Positions 8,247-17,264 of a stretch of 64,000 nt of DNA are shown here, one piece after another (positions within the stretch are counted from its first letter, which is position 1; each line of letters opens with the position of its first letter). The translations under genes and the position numbers were made by a program. The notes under the pieces were generated by a model, which saw only the letters and a list, made by a program, of their open reading frames with translations, ran no database searches and was not told the DNA's origin. This DNA comes from Anderseniella sp039978075 (GTDB lineage: Bacteria; Pseudomonadota; Alphaproteobacteria; Rhizobiales; Aestuariivirgaceae): positions 310,001 through 374,000 of the forward strand of contig JBDWCA010000005.1 of the NCBI GenBank assembly GCA_039978075.1, given 5' to 3'.

Positions 8247-9125
8247 CTACCTGTTCGCCGCCTGTTTGGACGCGTCGAACTCCGCGCGCCGCCGCGTCAG
8301 TTCTTCGGATGAGAGTTTCGCCGGGTTGGAGTAGTCGTCTTTCCAGCTGTCGTCACCTGCTGTCCACTCCAGCGGTGAGACAAGCGTTGTGCGCGGGCGT
8401 GAGACGATCTCCAGTGCGCTCAGGGCGAGGCCAAGAGTGAAATGCTGGCTTTCCTCGTCAAACGGTTTGCCGGCCGCGTTGCCGAGCGGAAAATCTGAAA
8501 ATACAAATCGCGGCACGCCACAATGTTCGACGATGTCCTTTGCGCAGCCCATGATGACGGTGGCAATGCCGGCAGCTTCCAGATGCCGGGCAGCCAGTGA
8601 AACCGACTGATGACAGACCGGGCAATTGGCAACCAGGATGGCCGCCTGGGTACCTTCATCGGACAGTGCCTGAAGCAGGGCAGGCGCGTCCTTCTCGATA
8701 TTGGTACGTTGCGACCTGTTGGTTGGGAACCCGAAGACCTGTGTCGTCAGAGAACCGATGCGCCCTGATTGTTCTGCCTGCTTCAGGCCATCCAGTGGAA
8801 ACCAGCTGTGCGGGTCTTCAGCCGTTGTGTGGATGCGGTCATAGGCAATGTGGGAAATGCGCACGTCAGGAGCAGGGGTAACCGGATGGGACCATACATC
8901 GTGAAATTTTGCCGCTCCGTTGTAAGCCGCACCGGGGCCCTGATCGCCTGCTTCGGGCTTGAACAGCGCAGCAGTTGTCACCAGCGCGACACGGGAGCTT
9001 GAAATCGGGCGGCCAAGGCCCGAAAACGGCACATCTTCATTATGCGCCCATTCATAAGGATTGCCGTAGCCCAGAGCCAGATACCAGTCACGCGTGCGCT
9101 GCATATAGGCAAGGGGCTCAGCCAT
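8247..9125 (-). CDS. Glycine/sarcosine/betaine reductase selenoprotein B-like protein
   Basis: The 292-residue product resembles proteobacterial GrdB/PrdB-like proteins. Features are DVRISHIAYDRIHT, a central VANCPVCHQSVSLAARHLE with two cysteines, an AGIATVIMGCAKDIVE segment and RFVFSDFPLGNAAGKP. In clostridia, GrdB is the selenocysteine subunit that binds glycine; here there is no in-frame UGA and no partner subunit nearby, so the chemistry is uncertain. The ATG at 9125 overlaps the stop of the upstream Sel1 gene (ATGGCTGA), implying translational coupling. Upstream in-frame residues to 9209 lie in the Sel1 gene and are not family-like. Confidence 0.6.
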   Translation of the reverse strand: MAEPLAYMQRTRDWYLALGYGNPYEWAHNEDVPFSGLGRPISSSRVALVTTAALFKPEAGDQGPGAAYNGAAKFHDVWSHPVTPAPDVRISHIAYDRIHTTAEDPHSWFPLDGLKQAEQSGRIGSLTTQVFGFPTNRSQRTNIEKDAPALLQALSDEGTQAAILVANCPVCHQSVSLAARHLEAAGIATVIMGCAKDIVEHCGVPRFVFSDFPLGNAAGKPFDEESQHFTLGLALSALEIVSRPRTTLVSPLEWTAGDDSWKDDYSNPAKLSSEELTRRRAEFDASKQAANR

Positions 9126-10086
9126 TGCGGTCGGTCTTGCCGTCTGTCGCATTAAGCCGCTTGTTCTTGAGGTCTTCGGCGAAAACGCGGGCCCGACGTT
9201 CCGCATCACCCAGTTGTGGTGACGACAGATTGGACATCATGACGTCAAGATCGGCATCTGTCCGCCCGGCCTGTCTGGCCAGGGTATAGTACTTGCCTGC
9301 CTCGACGCGGTCCTTTTTCATGCCGCGACCGGCAGCCAGAATTCGGGCGATAAACAATTGTGCGTTCGGATTGCCGGCATTGGCTGCCACCAGCAGCCAT
9401 TGTGCGCCGATCTTGTAATCCTTGCGCAAACCGGCATCTCCGCCATACACCATCAGGCCATAGTCAAGCGCTGCTTCCGGCAAGCCCTGCACTGCAGCCT
9501 TTTGAAACCAGATACTTGCTGTTGTCAGGTTCTTGTCGACGCCGTCGCCGTTCACATACAGCAGGCCAAGGTTATACTGGGCCTGGGCAAGACCGGCATC
9601 GGCAGCCTTGCGAAGGTGCCTGGCGGCCAGAACGGGATCAGGCAAAACACCATTGCCCTGATAATATATCAGACCCAATTCATTGCTGGCCTTCATGTGA
9701 CCGGCGGCAGCGGCTTTGGACAACCATTTGCGCGCTTTGGCGGGGTCCGCCGTGCCTGCCTGCCCGGTCAGGTTCAACATGCCAATCCGGAACATGGCGC
9801 CGGAATGATCCTGCGCGGCGGCCATCTCATACCATTGCAGCGCGTTGGCCATGTCTACCTTGCGGCCATGGCCAAGCTCGTACATCTCACCCAGCATGAT
9901 CTGGGCCTTGATATCACCCTTGGTTGCCAGCGGAACGGCAATCTCATAGGCAGCAGGGTAGTTCTCGTCAGAATAAAGGGCTGCTGCCTCCTTGAAGGTA
10001 GGTGCAAGCTTGCTGGTCTGGGCATTGGCATTCGCCACCGAAAAGGCGAGGGACGCTGCGAGCACACTGGTCAGAAACAGTTTCAT
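9118..10086 (-). CDS. Secreted Sel1-repeat (TPR-like) protein
   Basis: The 322-residue product has a cleavable signal peptide (basic-hydrophobic, ending ANANAQT at about residues 18-24). It is followed by a string of about six Sel1 repeats such as AQIMLGEMYELGHGRKVDMANALQW and AQYNLGLLYVNGDGVDKN. Sel1 repeats form helix pairs that scaffold protein contacts; this one should act in the periplasm. Start ATG 10086 overlaps the stop of the ThiE-like gene by ATGA. An Sel1 gene beside the thiE-like gene fits Rhizobiales gene order as I recall it. Confidence 0.82.
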   Translation of the reverse strand: MKLFLTSVLAASLAFSVANANAQTSKLAPTFKEAAALYSDENYPAAYEIAVPLATKGDIKAQIMLGEMYELGHGRKVDMANALQWYEMAAAQDHSGAMFRIGMLNLTGQAGTADPAKARKWLSKAAAAGHMKASNELGLIYYQGNGVLPDPVLAARHLRKAADAGLAQAQYNLGLLYVNGDGVDKNLTTASIWFQKAAVQGLPEAALDYGLMVYGGDAGLRKDYKIGAQWLLVAANAGNPNAQLFIARILAAGRGMKKDRVEAGKYYTLARQAGRTDADLDVMMSNLSSPQLGDAERRARVFAEDLKNKRLNATDGKTDRNG

Positions 10087-10691
10087 ACAGCACTCCGTTT
10101 CCCGGCAGCAGTGAGGCTGCCGGCAAGTCGTGTTGCTTCGCCTGGAGAATGCCACATGGCAGCAGGCGGCATGACAAAATCCGCACCTGAGGCAATTGCG
10201 TCCAGACAAGCAGTTTCGTCAGGCGCGCCCAGGCCAACACACGGCACCTCAAACAACGGTACCCACCAGGTGAGCAGGTCCACGCCCGCAGGAGACCCCA
10301 GATCAAAGGCGATGTAGTCAATGTCGGTCTCACCGGCCTCCATGGCGGCGTGACGCGAGCCGGAGGCAACAACACCAACACTGGCATTGCGGCCCAGTGT
10401 CTTGTGGGCAGCCATTGCGTCCTCAATACCGGTGGTGACGTGAACGCCGTCGGCTTTTTCGTAAGCTGCAAAGCGGCTGTCATCCACAATCAGGACGGCG
10501 ATGTCATTTTGCTGTGCGATTGGCATGACCTTGTCCGTTAAAGCCTTATCGGCAGGCAGAACCAGGCAGGCAACGTCGCCTGCATCTGCTGCGGCTGACA
10601 GGCTTGCCGCGATGATATCTGAATCCATGCCGGACGGTGGCATCAGGAAGAGGCGGCAATTGGGCAGACTTTCGGCTGGTTGGGTGCTCAT
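10083..10691 (-). CDS. Thiamine-phosphate synthase-like TIM-barrel protein
   Basis: The protein (202 residues) has the ThiE/TenI barrel pattern: strand-like RLFLMPP, AGDVACLVLP, NDIAVLIVDD, ADGVHVT, VGVVASGSRHAAMEAGETDIDYIAFD and a C-terminal ASGADFVMPPAAMW. True ThiE has conserved residues for pyrophosphate binding (KDR and similar) that I do not see, so it may be a ThiE-like paralogue rather than a thiamine enzyme. I chose ATG 10691 over the TTG at 10703. It heads the coupled set ThiE-like, Sel1, GrdB-like (ATGA and ATGGCTGA overlaps). Confidence 0.7.
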   Translation of the reverse strand: MSTQPAESLPNCRLFLMPPSGMDSDIIAASLSAAADAGDVACLVLPADKALTDKVMPIAQQNDIAVLIVDDSRFAAYEKADGVHVTTGIEDAMAAHKTLGRNASVGVVASGSRHAAMEAGETDIDYIAFDLGSPAGVDLLTWWVPLFEVPCVGLGAPDETACLDAIASGADFVMPPAAMWHSPGEATRLAGSLTAAGKRSAV

Positions 10692-10731
10692 GAGGCGAAT
10701 CAATCCGGTGGAGGTGGATGCAATGATCCCA

Positions 10732-10834
10732 GATCAGTATGGTTTTTGATTGAGTCAATCAACAACCATAAAACTGATCGATTCCAAAAGTGCTAGAGCA
10801 ACTTTATGGGTTCAATTGAACCCATGTCGCTCTA
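10732..10834 (+). repeat. Composite palindromic repeat, full copy (copy 3)
   Basis: Palindrome A runs from GATCAGT (10732-10738) to ACTGATC (10773-10779) with an inner TGATTGAGTCAATCA stem. A short spacer follows, then palindrome B spans 10794-10834, from TAGAGCAAC to GTCGCTCTA around TGGGTTCAATTGAACCC. Length is 103 bp. It fills the gap between the ThiE-like gene and the hydroxyproline epimerase-like gene. Confidence 0.92.
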
Positions 10835-10874
10835 GTGATAGCGGGAACGCAGGGGCAAGCAAATGAGTACGGCT

Positions 10875-11906
10875 CTAAAGCTTGACCGGCCAGGTGTCGG
10901 AAAGACGGTAGCCTTCGGGCCAGGGATCTTCCGGGTCGAGCATGACCTGATGCGTGCCGGTGACCCAGGCCCGGCCATTGATGCTGGGCACGATGGCGGT
11001 ATGACCTGAGACGCTGGTTACACTCTCCAGCCGGCAATCGAAACGCGATCCGATAATAGAACGGCCGACAAAGCGGTCACCAACCTGCAATTGCCCCTTG
11101 GCGTGGAGCACCGCCATGCGGGCGGAGCACCCGGTGCCGCAGGGGCTGCGGTCGAGCTTGCCGGGGTCTATGGCAACCGCGTTGCGGCCAGACGGTACAC
11201 CGGCATCATCTTCCAGCGGCATGGCGATCTGGCAGAACGATATGTGCGCCCAGTCGGGATTGCCGGGGTGAGCGAAACCGAGTTGTTCATTGGCCGCCCT
11301 GGTGATCTTTGCGCCCAGTGTTGCAATGTCCTTTGCTTCGTCCGGCTGGATGGAGAAGCCAAGGCTTGGTGCATCAACGATAACAAAGCTGTCTCCGCCA
11401 TAGGCCGTGTCGACGCTCAGCGTGCCATGGCCTTCCACTTCAAGCTTTGCATCCAGCTTGTCGGCAAAAGACGGTACATTGTGCACGGTGATGGATTTTG
11501 CCTTGCCGTCCTGGCAATGAGCCGTCACCGCGACAAGGCCGCCGGGGGCTTCAAGATTGAACCGGGTTTCCGGCTCCGTCATTTCAATCAACCCGGTGTC
11601 GAGCAATACCGTCGATACGCAAATTGAGTTGGAACCTGACATCGGCGGTGTATGTTCGGGTTCCATAACGATGAAGCCGAACTGGGCGTCGGGGTGCTTT
11701 GCCGGCACCAGAAGGTTTATGTGCCTGAACACGCCGCCGCGCGGTTCGTTGAGCACGAAATTGCGCAGCGTCTGGTCCTGAGCAATGAAAGCGCGTTGCT
11801 CCCACAAGGTGTCACCTGGCGGCGGGGCAACACCGCCGACGATCACGTCACCCACTTCGCCTTCGGCATGGGCGGAGACAATGTGAACGACGCGGGATGT
11901 TTGCAT
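10875..11906 (-). CDS. Proline racemase superfamily, 4-hydroxyproline epimerase-like
   Basis: The product (343 residues) has the two half-site motifs of the PRAC superfamily. The first, PPMSGSNSICVST, has Ser90 where proline racemases have cysteine; the second, RSPCGTGCSAR, keeps Cys256. From memory, a Ser/Cys pair occurs in a subgroup of 4-hydroxyproline 2-epimerases, while dehydratases have Cys/Thr. It would convert trans-4-hydroxy-L-proline to the cis-D form for catabolism. No further hydroxyproline catabolic genes are in the window. It lies 11 bases after fba, an unusual place, with a full repeat element behind it. Start ATG 11906; upstream in-frame residues belong to the fba shadow. Confidence 0.8.
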   Translation of the reverse strand: MQTSRVVHIVSAHAEGEVGDVIVGGVAPPPGDTLWEQRAFIAQDQTLRNFVLNEPRGGVFRHINLLVPAKHPDAQFGFIVMEPEHTPPMSGSNSICVSTVLLDTGLIEMTEPETRFNLEAPGGLVAVTAHCQDGKAKSITVHNVPSFADKLDAKLEVEGHGTLSVDTAYGGDSFVIVDAPSLGFSIQPDEAKDIATLGAKITRAANEQLGFAHPGNPDWAHISFCQIAMPLEDDAGVPSGRNAVAIDPGKLDRSPCGTGCSARMAVLHAKGQLQVGDRFVGRSIIGSRFDCRLESVTSVSGHTAIVPSINGRAWVTGTHQVMLDPEDPWPEGYRLSDTWPVKL

Positions 11907-11917
11907 GGACGTAAGGC

Positions 11918-12949
11918 CTATTTGCCCTTCTCGACCGCCCTGGTCCATTTGCCCTTTGAGGCGAGACCGTTCATGGCGGCGCGATGGGCGAAGGCTGCCT
12001 GTGCTGCCTTGACGTTTGCCGGTTTGCCGCCCCACGCCTTGAGCGCTGCTGCCTGCAGGGCGCGGCCGTAAGAGAACGTCAGGTTCCAGGGCACATCGTG
12101 ACGCGAATTCATCAACGAGAGGTGTTCAGTTGCTTCGATATCGGACTGGCCGCCCGACAGGAAGGCAATGCCGGGAACGGCAGTTGGTACGCAGGCTTTC
12201 AGGCATTTCACCGTCATGTCGGCAACCTGTACCGCACTTGCCTGTTTGGCGGCGTTCTTGCCGGGCACGATCATGTTCGGCTTGAGCACGATGCCTTCAA
12301 GATTGACGCGGGCTTCATAAAGCTCGGAGAACACGATTTTCAGGGTCCGCTCGGTAACATCATAGCAGCGCTCGATTGAATGCGCGGCAACCGGGCCATC
12401 CATCAGCACTTCCGGCTCGACAATCGGGACGATGCCGTTTTCCTGGCAAAGGGCAGCGTAGCGCGCCAGCGCATGGGCATTGGCGCGAATGCAGCCGTAA
12501 GTCGGTGTGCCTGGAGCGATATCGATGACGGCGCGCCATTTGGCAAAGCGGGCGCCAAGCTTGTGATACTCCTTCAGGCGGGCACGCAGGCCGTCGAGAC
12601 CGGCAGTGATCTTCTCACCCTTGAAACCGGCCATGTCCTGTGCACCGGCATCGACCTTGATACCGGGAATGGAGTTTGTGGCCTGCATCATTTCAACGAG
12701 AGTCTGCTTGCCGCTGGCTGATGACTGGCGAATGGTTTCATCAAACAGGATGACGCCGGAAACGTTCTTCTTCATGGCCGACTTGGTAGAAAACAGCATT
12801 TCGCGATAGTCGCGCCGGCTGTCTTCGGTTGATGCAACGGAGATGGTATCAAACCGCTTCTTGATGGTTCCTGTGCTTTCGTCTGCAGCAAGGATGCCCC
12901 TGCCGGGTGCAACCATGGCGTTTGCAATGTCTTCGAGTGTCTGTTTCAT
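11918..12949 (-). CDS. fba: Class I fructose-bisphosphate aldolase
   Basis: The product (343 residues) opens with the class I signature GILAADESTGTIKKRF (residues 18-33). The Schiff-base lysine is in EGIVLKPNM (Lys223). It cleaves fructose 1,6-bisphosphate to the two triose phosphates without a metal. It lies downstream of tkt-pgk on the same strand, 34 bases after pgk, and so belongs to a glycolysis/Calvin-type transcript. The C-terminus ends in a lysine-rich KGKWTRAVEKGK rather than the tyrosine tail of animal enzymes. Confidence 0.93.
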   Translation of the reverse strand: MKQTLEDIANAMVAPGRGILAADESTGTIKKRFDTISVASTEDSRRDYREMLFSTKSAMKKNVSGVILFDETIRQSSASGKQTLVEMMQATNSIPGIKVDAGAQDMAGFKGEKITAGLDGLRARLKEYHKLGARFAKWRAVIDIAPGTPTYGCIRANAHALARYAALCQENGIVPIVEPEVLMDGPVAAHSIERCYDVTERTLKIVFSELYEARVNLEGIVLKPNMIVPGKNAAKQASAVQVADMTVKCLKACVPTAVPGIAFLSGGQSDIEATEHLSLMNSRHDVPWNLTFSYGRALQAAALKAWGGKPANVKAAQAAFAHRAAMNGLASKGKWTRAVEKGK

Positions 12950-12983
12950 ATCGGTCTATGCCCCTTATCAAACGAATGACCGT

Positions 12984-14156
12984 TCAGGTTGTTCGCAATA
13001 CCTCGACGCCGGGTAGCGCCTTGCCTTCAAGCCATTCAAGAAATGCACCACCAGCGGTGGATACATAAGTAAAATCATCTGCCACACCGGCATGGTTCAA
13101 TGCCGCTACTGTATCACCGCCCCCGGCAACTGCGACCAGTTTTCCGGTTTTTGCCAATTTGGCGGCTTGCTGGGCAGCAGCAACGGTGCCGGCATCAAAC
13201 GGTGCTATTTCAAATGCTCCAAAAGGTCCATTCCAGACCAGTGTCGCAGCAGTATCAAAGACGGCGGCAGCTTCTGCAACCGACGCAGGACCCACGTCCA
13301 GCATCATTTCGTCTTCGGCAATCTCTGAGACCGGCACGATCCGGCTGGCTGCGCCGGCCGCAAACTCCTTTGCCACCACTGCATCTACGGGAAGCACGAT
13401 ACGGCAGTCATTTGCCCCGGCCTGTTTCAGAATATCCAGTGCAGTAGCCGCCATGTCGTGTTCACACAGCGATTTTCCCACATTAATGCCCTCGGCGGCC
13501 AGGAACGTATTGGCCATGCCGCCACCGATGATGATGGTGTCGGCGACTTTCGACAGGTTGCCCAGCAATTCTAGCTTGGTAGACACCTTGGCGCCGCCAA
13601 CCACACAGACCAGAGGACGGGCCGGGTCTGTCAGAGCGGCTGACAGGGCAGACAGTTCCTTCTCCATGGACCTGCCGGCAGCCGCTGGCAGCAACCGTGC
13701 AACACCTTCAGTGGATGCATGGGCACGGTGCGCGGCTGAAAACGCGTCGTTCACGTAGATGTCGCCAAGTGATGCGAGTAACTTTGCGTAGGCGGGGTCG
13801 TTTGTCTCTTCACCTTCGTTGAAGCGGGTGTTTTCCAACAGCGTGATCTGGCCGTCAGACAGCTCGCCAGGGTTTCCGGCAGCAAATTGTACCGGCCGGC
13901 CAAGAACATCGGCCAGCGCGGCTGCAATCGGCGCGAGGCTCAACTCGGCAACCTGTTTTCCCTTCGGCCGACCGAAATGGGCCAGCAAAATGACCTTTGC
14001 ACCCTTGTCCGACAATTCAAGGATGGTCGGTGAGACAGCCTGCAGGCGGGTCGCGTCCGAGACCCTGCCGTCCTGCATCGGAACGTTCAGGTCTACCCTG
14101 ACAAGCACACGCCGGGATGCGACATCCAGATCATCGAGTGTCCTGAAGGTGGTCAT
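12984..14156 (-). CDS. pgk: Phosphoglycerate kinase
   Basis: This 390-residue protein has RVLVRVDLNVPMQDG near the N-terminus, the hinge and nucleotide-binding segments VCVVGGAKVSTKLELL and IIIGGGMANTFLAAEG, and the C-terminal VAVAGGGDTVAALNHAG. It transfers phosphate between 1,3-bisphosphoglycerate and ADP. It follows tkt by 21 bases. In related Rhizobiales a gap gene usually stands between tkt and pgk; here the two are directly adjacent. Confidence 0.96.
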   Translation of the reverse strand: MTTFRTLDDLDVASRRVLVRVDLNVPMQDGRVSDATRLQAVSPTILELSDKGAKVILLAHFGRPKGKQVAELSLAPIAAALADVLGRPVQFAAGNPGELSDGQITLLENTRFNEGEETNDPAYAKLLASLGDIYVNDAFSAAHRAHASTEGVARLLPAAAGRSMEKELSALSAALTDPARPLVCVVGGAKVSTKLELLGNLSKVADTIIIGGGMANTFLAAEGINVGKSLCEHDMAATALDILKQAGANDCRIVLPVDAVVAKEFAAGAASRIVPVSEIAEDEMMLDVGPASVAEAAAVFDTAATLVWNGPFGAFEIAPFDAGTVAAAQQAAKLAKTGKLVAVAGGGDTVAALNHAGVADDFTYVSTAGGAFLEWLEGKALPGVEVLRTT

Positions 14157-14177
14157 GGTGGATTGTGGTTCCTGCCT

Positions 14178-16226
14178 TCAGGCGCTGGCTTCGAGACCCG
14201 ACAGAGCTGCCTGCACGGCGGCGTCCGCGGTGATGCCAAAGTGTTCGTAGAGTTTTTCGTAAGGACCGGAGGCGCCAAAGGTCGACATGCCGATAAAGGT
14301 TCCGTCAATACCGATCAGCTGATCCCAACCCTGGCGTACACCGGCTTCAATGGCGATGCGGACGGGTTCGTCACCGGTGATCAGTTTGCGATAGTCGGCA
14401 TCCTGCTGATGGAACAGGTCCATGCACGGCACTGACACGACCCGGGATGATATCTTGCTTTTCGCCAGTTTGGCTGATGCCTGCATGGCGATCTCGACTT
14501 CGGAGCCTGAGGCAAAAATCACCACCTTGGCATCATCATCGCTGTGCACATCATAGGCGCCGCGGGCACACAGGTTTTCTTTCTTGAATTTGATACGTGC
14601 AGGTTCAAGTTTCTGACGGGTAAGGGCGAGGATGGACGGGGTACTGTCTGCCTTTAGTGCCAGTTCCCAGCATTCGGCGGTTTCAACTGCATCGCACGGA
14701 CGGAACACGTTGAGGTTCGGGATCACGCGCAATGCGGCAAGGTGTTCAACCGGCTGATGGGTTGGCCCGTCTTCTCCAAGCCCGATGGAATCGTGTGTCA
14801 TGACGTAAATCACCCGTTGCGCCATCAGTGCCGACAGGCGGATGGCGGGGCGGCAATAATCGGTGAACACCATGAAAGTGCCGGAATAGGGAATAACACC
14901 GCCGTGCAGGGCCATGCCGTTCATGGCGGCCGCCATGCCATGTTCGCGAATGCCCCAGTGAATGAAGCGGCCGGACGGATCATCGGCGGTAAACGGCACC
15001 ATCGCCTTGGTGCGGGTGTTGTTTGATCCGGTCAGGTCAGCCGAACCGCCAATTGTTTCCGGCACCACCGGATTGATAATTTCAAGTGCGTTTTGAGATG
15101 CGGTTCGGGTCGCGATCGGAGCGGGCGCTTCTTCGAGCTGCCGTTTGTAGGCTACGATTGTTTCGTGCAGATCTTCCGGCAGGGTACCGGCGGTACGGCG
15201 GTCGAATTCGACCTTTTCGCCGGATGGCATGGCCGTGACGCGATCTTCCCAGGCCTTGCGCTCGCGACAGCCGCGCAGGCCGGTGATGCGCCACATGTCC
15301 CTGATCGAGGTCGGGATTTCAAATGGTTTGTGGGTCCAGCCGAGCTGTTCGCGCGCGGCCTTGATTTCATCGGCACCAAGCGGTGCACCGTGAGCGCCCG
15401 ACGTCCCCTGCTTGGCGGGAGAGCCGTATCCGATGATGGTGCGGCACGCGATGAGCACAGGCTTGGTCGCAGTCTGTGCCGACGACAGTGCATTGGCGAT
15501 CTCTGCGTAGTCATGGCCATCGACGCGCATGACGTCCCAGCCGGATGCAGCAAACCGACCCAGTTGATCGGTTGAGTCGGTCAGGCTGACCGGTCCGTCA
15601 ATCGAAATCTGGTTGTCATCCCACAGGACAATGAGCTTGTTCAGCTTGAGATGGCCGGCAAGCGTGATGGCTTCCTGTGAAATGCCTTCCATCAGGCAAC
15701 CGTCACCTGCAAGCACATAAGTCTTGTGGTTGACAATGCCGTCGCCGAAGCGCGCGGCAAGATGGGATTCGGCAATGGCCATACCGACCGCATTACCAAG
15801 CCCCTGGCCAAGCGGCCCGGTGGTGGTTTCGATGCCGGATGCATGACCGAATTCGGGATGACCTGCCGTGCGTGATCCGATCTGGCGGAAGTTCTGCAGC
15901 TCCTCGATGGTCATGTCTTCATAACCAAGCAGGTGCAGCAGTGAGTACAGCAGCATGGACCCGTGGCCCGCCGACAGCACAAAGCGATCCCGGTCGGCCC
16001 AGTTCGGGGCTTGCGGATCAAACTTCAAATAGTGCGCAAACAGCACGGTTGCCACATCGGCTGCGCCCATTGGCAACCCCGGATGACCAGAGTTTGCGGC
16101 CTGAACCGCGTCCATGGACAGCGCTCGAATGGCATTTGCCATTTCGGTGAATTTGGCAATATCTTCGGGAGTGGCCGCTGCGGCACTGGACGTGCCGGAT
16201 GCGGCGGCTGGGTTAGCCGGTGTCAT
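14178..16226 (-). CDS. tkt: Transketolase
   Basis: The product (682 residues) contains the thiamine-diphosphate domain motifs NSGHPGLPMGAADVATVLF and GDGCLMEGISQEA, and the transketolase pyrimidine-domain segments MTHDSIGLGEDGPTHQPVEH and IREHGMAAAMNGMALHGG. It moves two-carbon units in the pentose phosphate pathway. I chose ATG 16226, preceded by an AAAAGAGA purine stretch, over the open frame to 16277. The first 20 residues are alanine-rich and low in complexity. It is the first gene of the leftward tkt-pgk-fba run. Confidence 0.95.
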   Translation of the reverse strand: MTPANPAAASGTSSAAAATPEDIAKFTEMANAIRALSMDAVQAANSGHPGLPMGAADVATVLFAHYLKFDPQAPNWADRDRFVLSAGHGSMLLYSLLHLLGYEDMTIEELQNFRQIGSRTAGHPEFGHASGIETTTGPLGQGLGNAVGMAIAESHLAARFGDGIVNHKTYVLAGDGCLMEGISQEAITLAGHLKLNKLIVLWDDNQISIDGPVSLTDSTDQLGRFAASGWDVMRVDGHDYAEIANALSSAQTATKPVLIACRTIIGYGSPAKQGTSGAHGAPLGADEIKAAREQLGWTHKPFEIPTSIRDMWRITGLRGCRERKAWEDRVTAMPSGEKVEFDRRTAGTLPEDLHETIVAYKRQLEEAPAPIATRTASQNALEIINPVVPETIGGSADLTGSNNTRTKAMVPFTADDPSGRFIHWGIREHGMAAAMNGMALHGGVIPYSGTFMVFTDYCRPAIRLSALMAQRVIYVMTHDSIGLGEDGPTHQPVEHLAALRVIPNLNVFRPCDAVETAECWELALKADSTPSILALTRQKLEPARIKFKKENLCARGAYDVHSDDDAKVVIFASGSEVEIAMQASAKLAKSKISSRVVSVPCMDLFHQQDADYRKLITGDEPVRIAIEAGVRQGWDQLIGIDGTFIGMSTFGASGPYEKLYEHFGITADAAVQAALSGLEASA

Positions 16227-16459
16227 TTGTCTCTTTTCCACCGTTGAAATTCGGCGCCACCAATAGCACTCAGGCATTTGGAGTCAATGGTGCACTGTGG
16301 CCGCACCGCCGCAGTTGTTAACACTGTGAATAATTATGGTTGCCAACAGCGGGATTAATGTGCTGTTGACGGTATTGCCGGTAACCCCCTACAGTATTGA
16401 AGGGATTTGGCACTGACGAACGCCGGGTAACGATACGTCAGGTTGCGGGGAATACAGCT

Positions 16460-16738
16460 ATGGCGTCTACATCTCAGCTGGATAAGGCAATTGCGCACTT
16501 TGAGCAGGCCATGCGCCAGCTTGAAGCGGCGTGGGCGCAATCCGAGCAGAATCAGGGCAAAATAACCAAACTCAATACCGAGGCCTCGGCACTCAAGGAT
16601 GATCGCGCCCGGCTCGCCAGTGAACTGGATGAAGTCCGCGCACGCGCTGAGGAGTTGACCGAGGCCAGCCGGCAGGCGGCCCGACGGATAGAACTGGCGA
16701 TGGCACGGGTTAGAACCGTAATTGGCGAAGAGGCCTGA
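16460..16738 (+). CDS. DUF4164-type small coiled-coil protein
   Basis: This 92-residue, almost wholly helical protein has heptad-like stretches (HFEQAMRQLEAAW, TKLNTEASALKDDRARLASELDEVRARAEELTEA). Its position immediately upstream of zapA, with 4 bases between them, is that of the DUF4164 family in Rhizobiales. A role with ZapA at the division site is plausible but not shown. ATG 16460 is used; a frame open to 16397 adds residues that do not resemble the family. Confidence 0.75.
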   Translation: MASTSQLDKAIAHFEQAMRQLEAAWAQSEQNQGKITKLNTEASALKDDRARLASELDEVRARAEELTEASRQAARRIELAMARVRTVIGEEA

Positions 16739-16742
16739 GCAC

Positions 16743-17102
16743 ATGGGACAAGTCGTCATCAAGGTAAATGATCGTTCGTTCAGCATGGAATGTGCTGATG
16801 GCGAGGAAGATCATCTGACGGATCTGGCAAAGCTGCTGGACAGCCAGGTCAGGGACATCAAATCTGGAGTCGGTGAAGTTGGTGATATCCGCCTGCTGGT
16901 CATGGCCGGCCTTATCATTGCGGACCAGTTGGCCGAAGCCCTGGAGCGTGTCGAAGCACTGTCCGGCGAAATAAGAGGCGCCCACAAGACAGGTACCGAT
17001 GCGATTGAACAATCCAAGCAGAGGGAAACGGCTGCCGCGGACCGGATTGAAGCTGCAGCAAAACGCCTGGAACAGATTTCAAGGCTCGCCCGGCAAAGCT
17101 GA
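16743..17102 (+). CDS. zapA: Cell division protein ZapA
   Basis: The protein (119 residues) begins with the ZapA globular head (VVIKVNDRSFSMECADGEE, then LTDLAKLLDSQV and a LLVMAGLIIADQL helix) and continues into a C-terminal coiled coil. ZapA tetramers cross-link FtsZ filaments in the cytoplasm. ATG 16743 follows the DUF4164 stop by 4 bases. The intergenic stretch after it (17103-17264) holds a small AGTGTC/GACACT hairpin but nothing else that I recognise. Confidence 0.88.
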   Translation: MGQVVIKVNDRSFSMECADGEEDHLTDLAKLLDSQVRDIKSGVGEVGDIRLLVMAGLIIADQLAEALERVEALSGEIRGAHKTGTDAIEQSKQRETAAADRIEAAAKRLEQISRLARQS

Positions 17103-17264
17103 GTGTCCCCTCTCGACACTGTCTGAGACACTATAATTTCCTTCAATAACCGGCTCGTTCGGTCGTGTAATTTTTTTGCACAACCGGAGCAAATAATTTG
17201 ATTTGTGCGCGCCGCAGGCGGTGGTGTGTCATCCAGGGAGTTACAACTCTGGTCGGGTACCCGC

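Noticed and set aside
8247..9125. Selenocysteine in the GrdB-like protein
   Set aside because: No in-frame UGA is present; the central motif uses ordinary cysteine codons.
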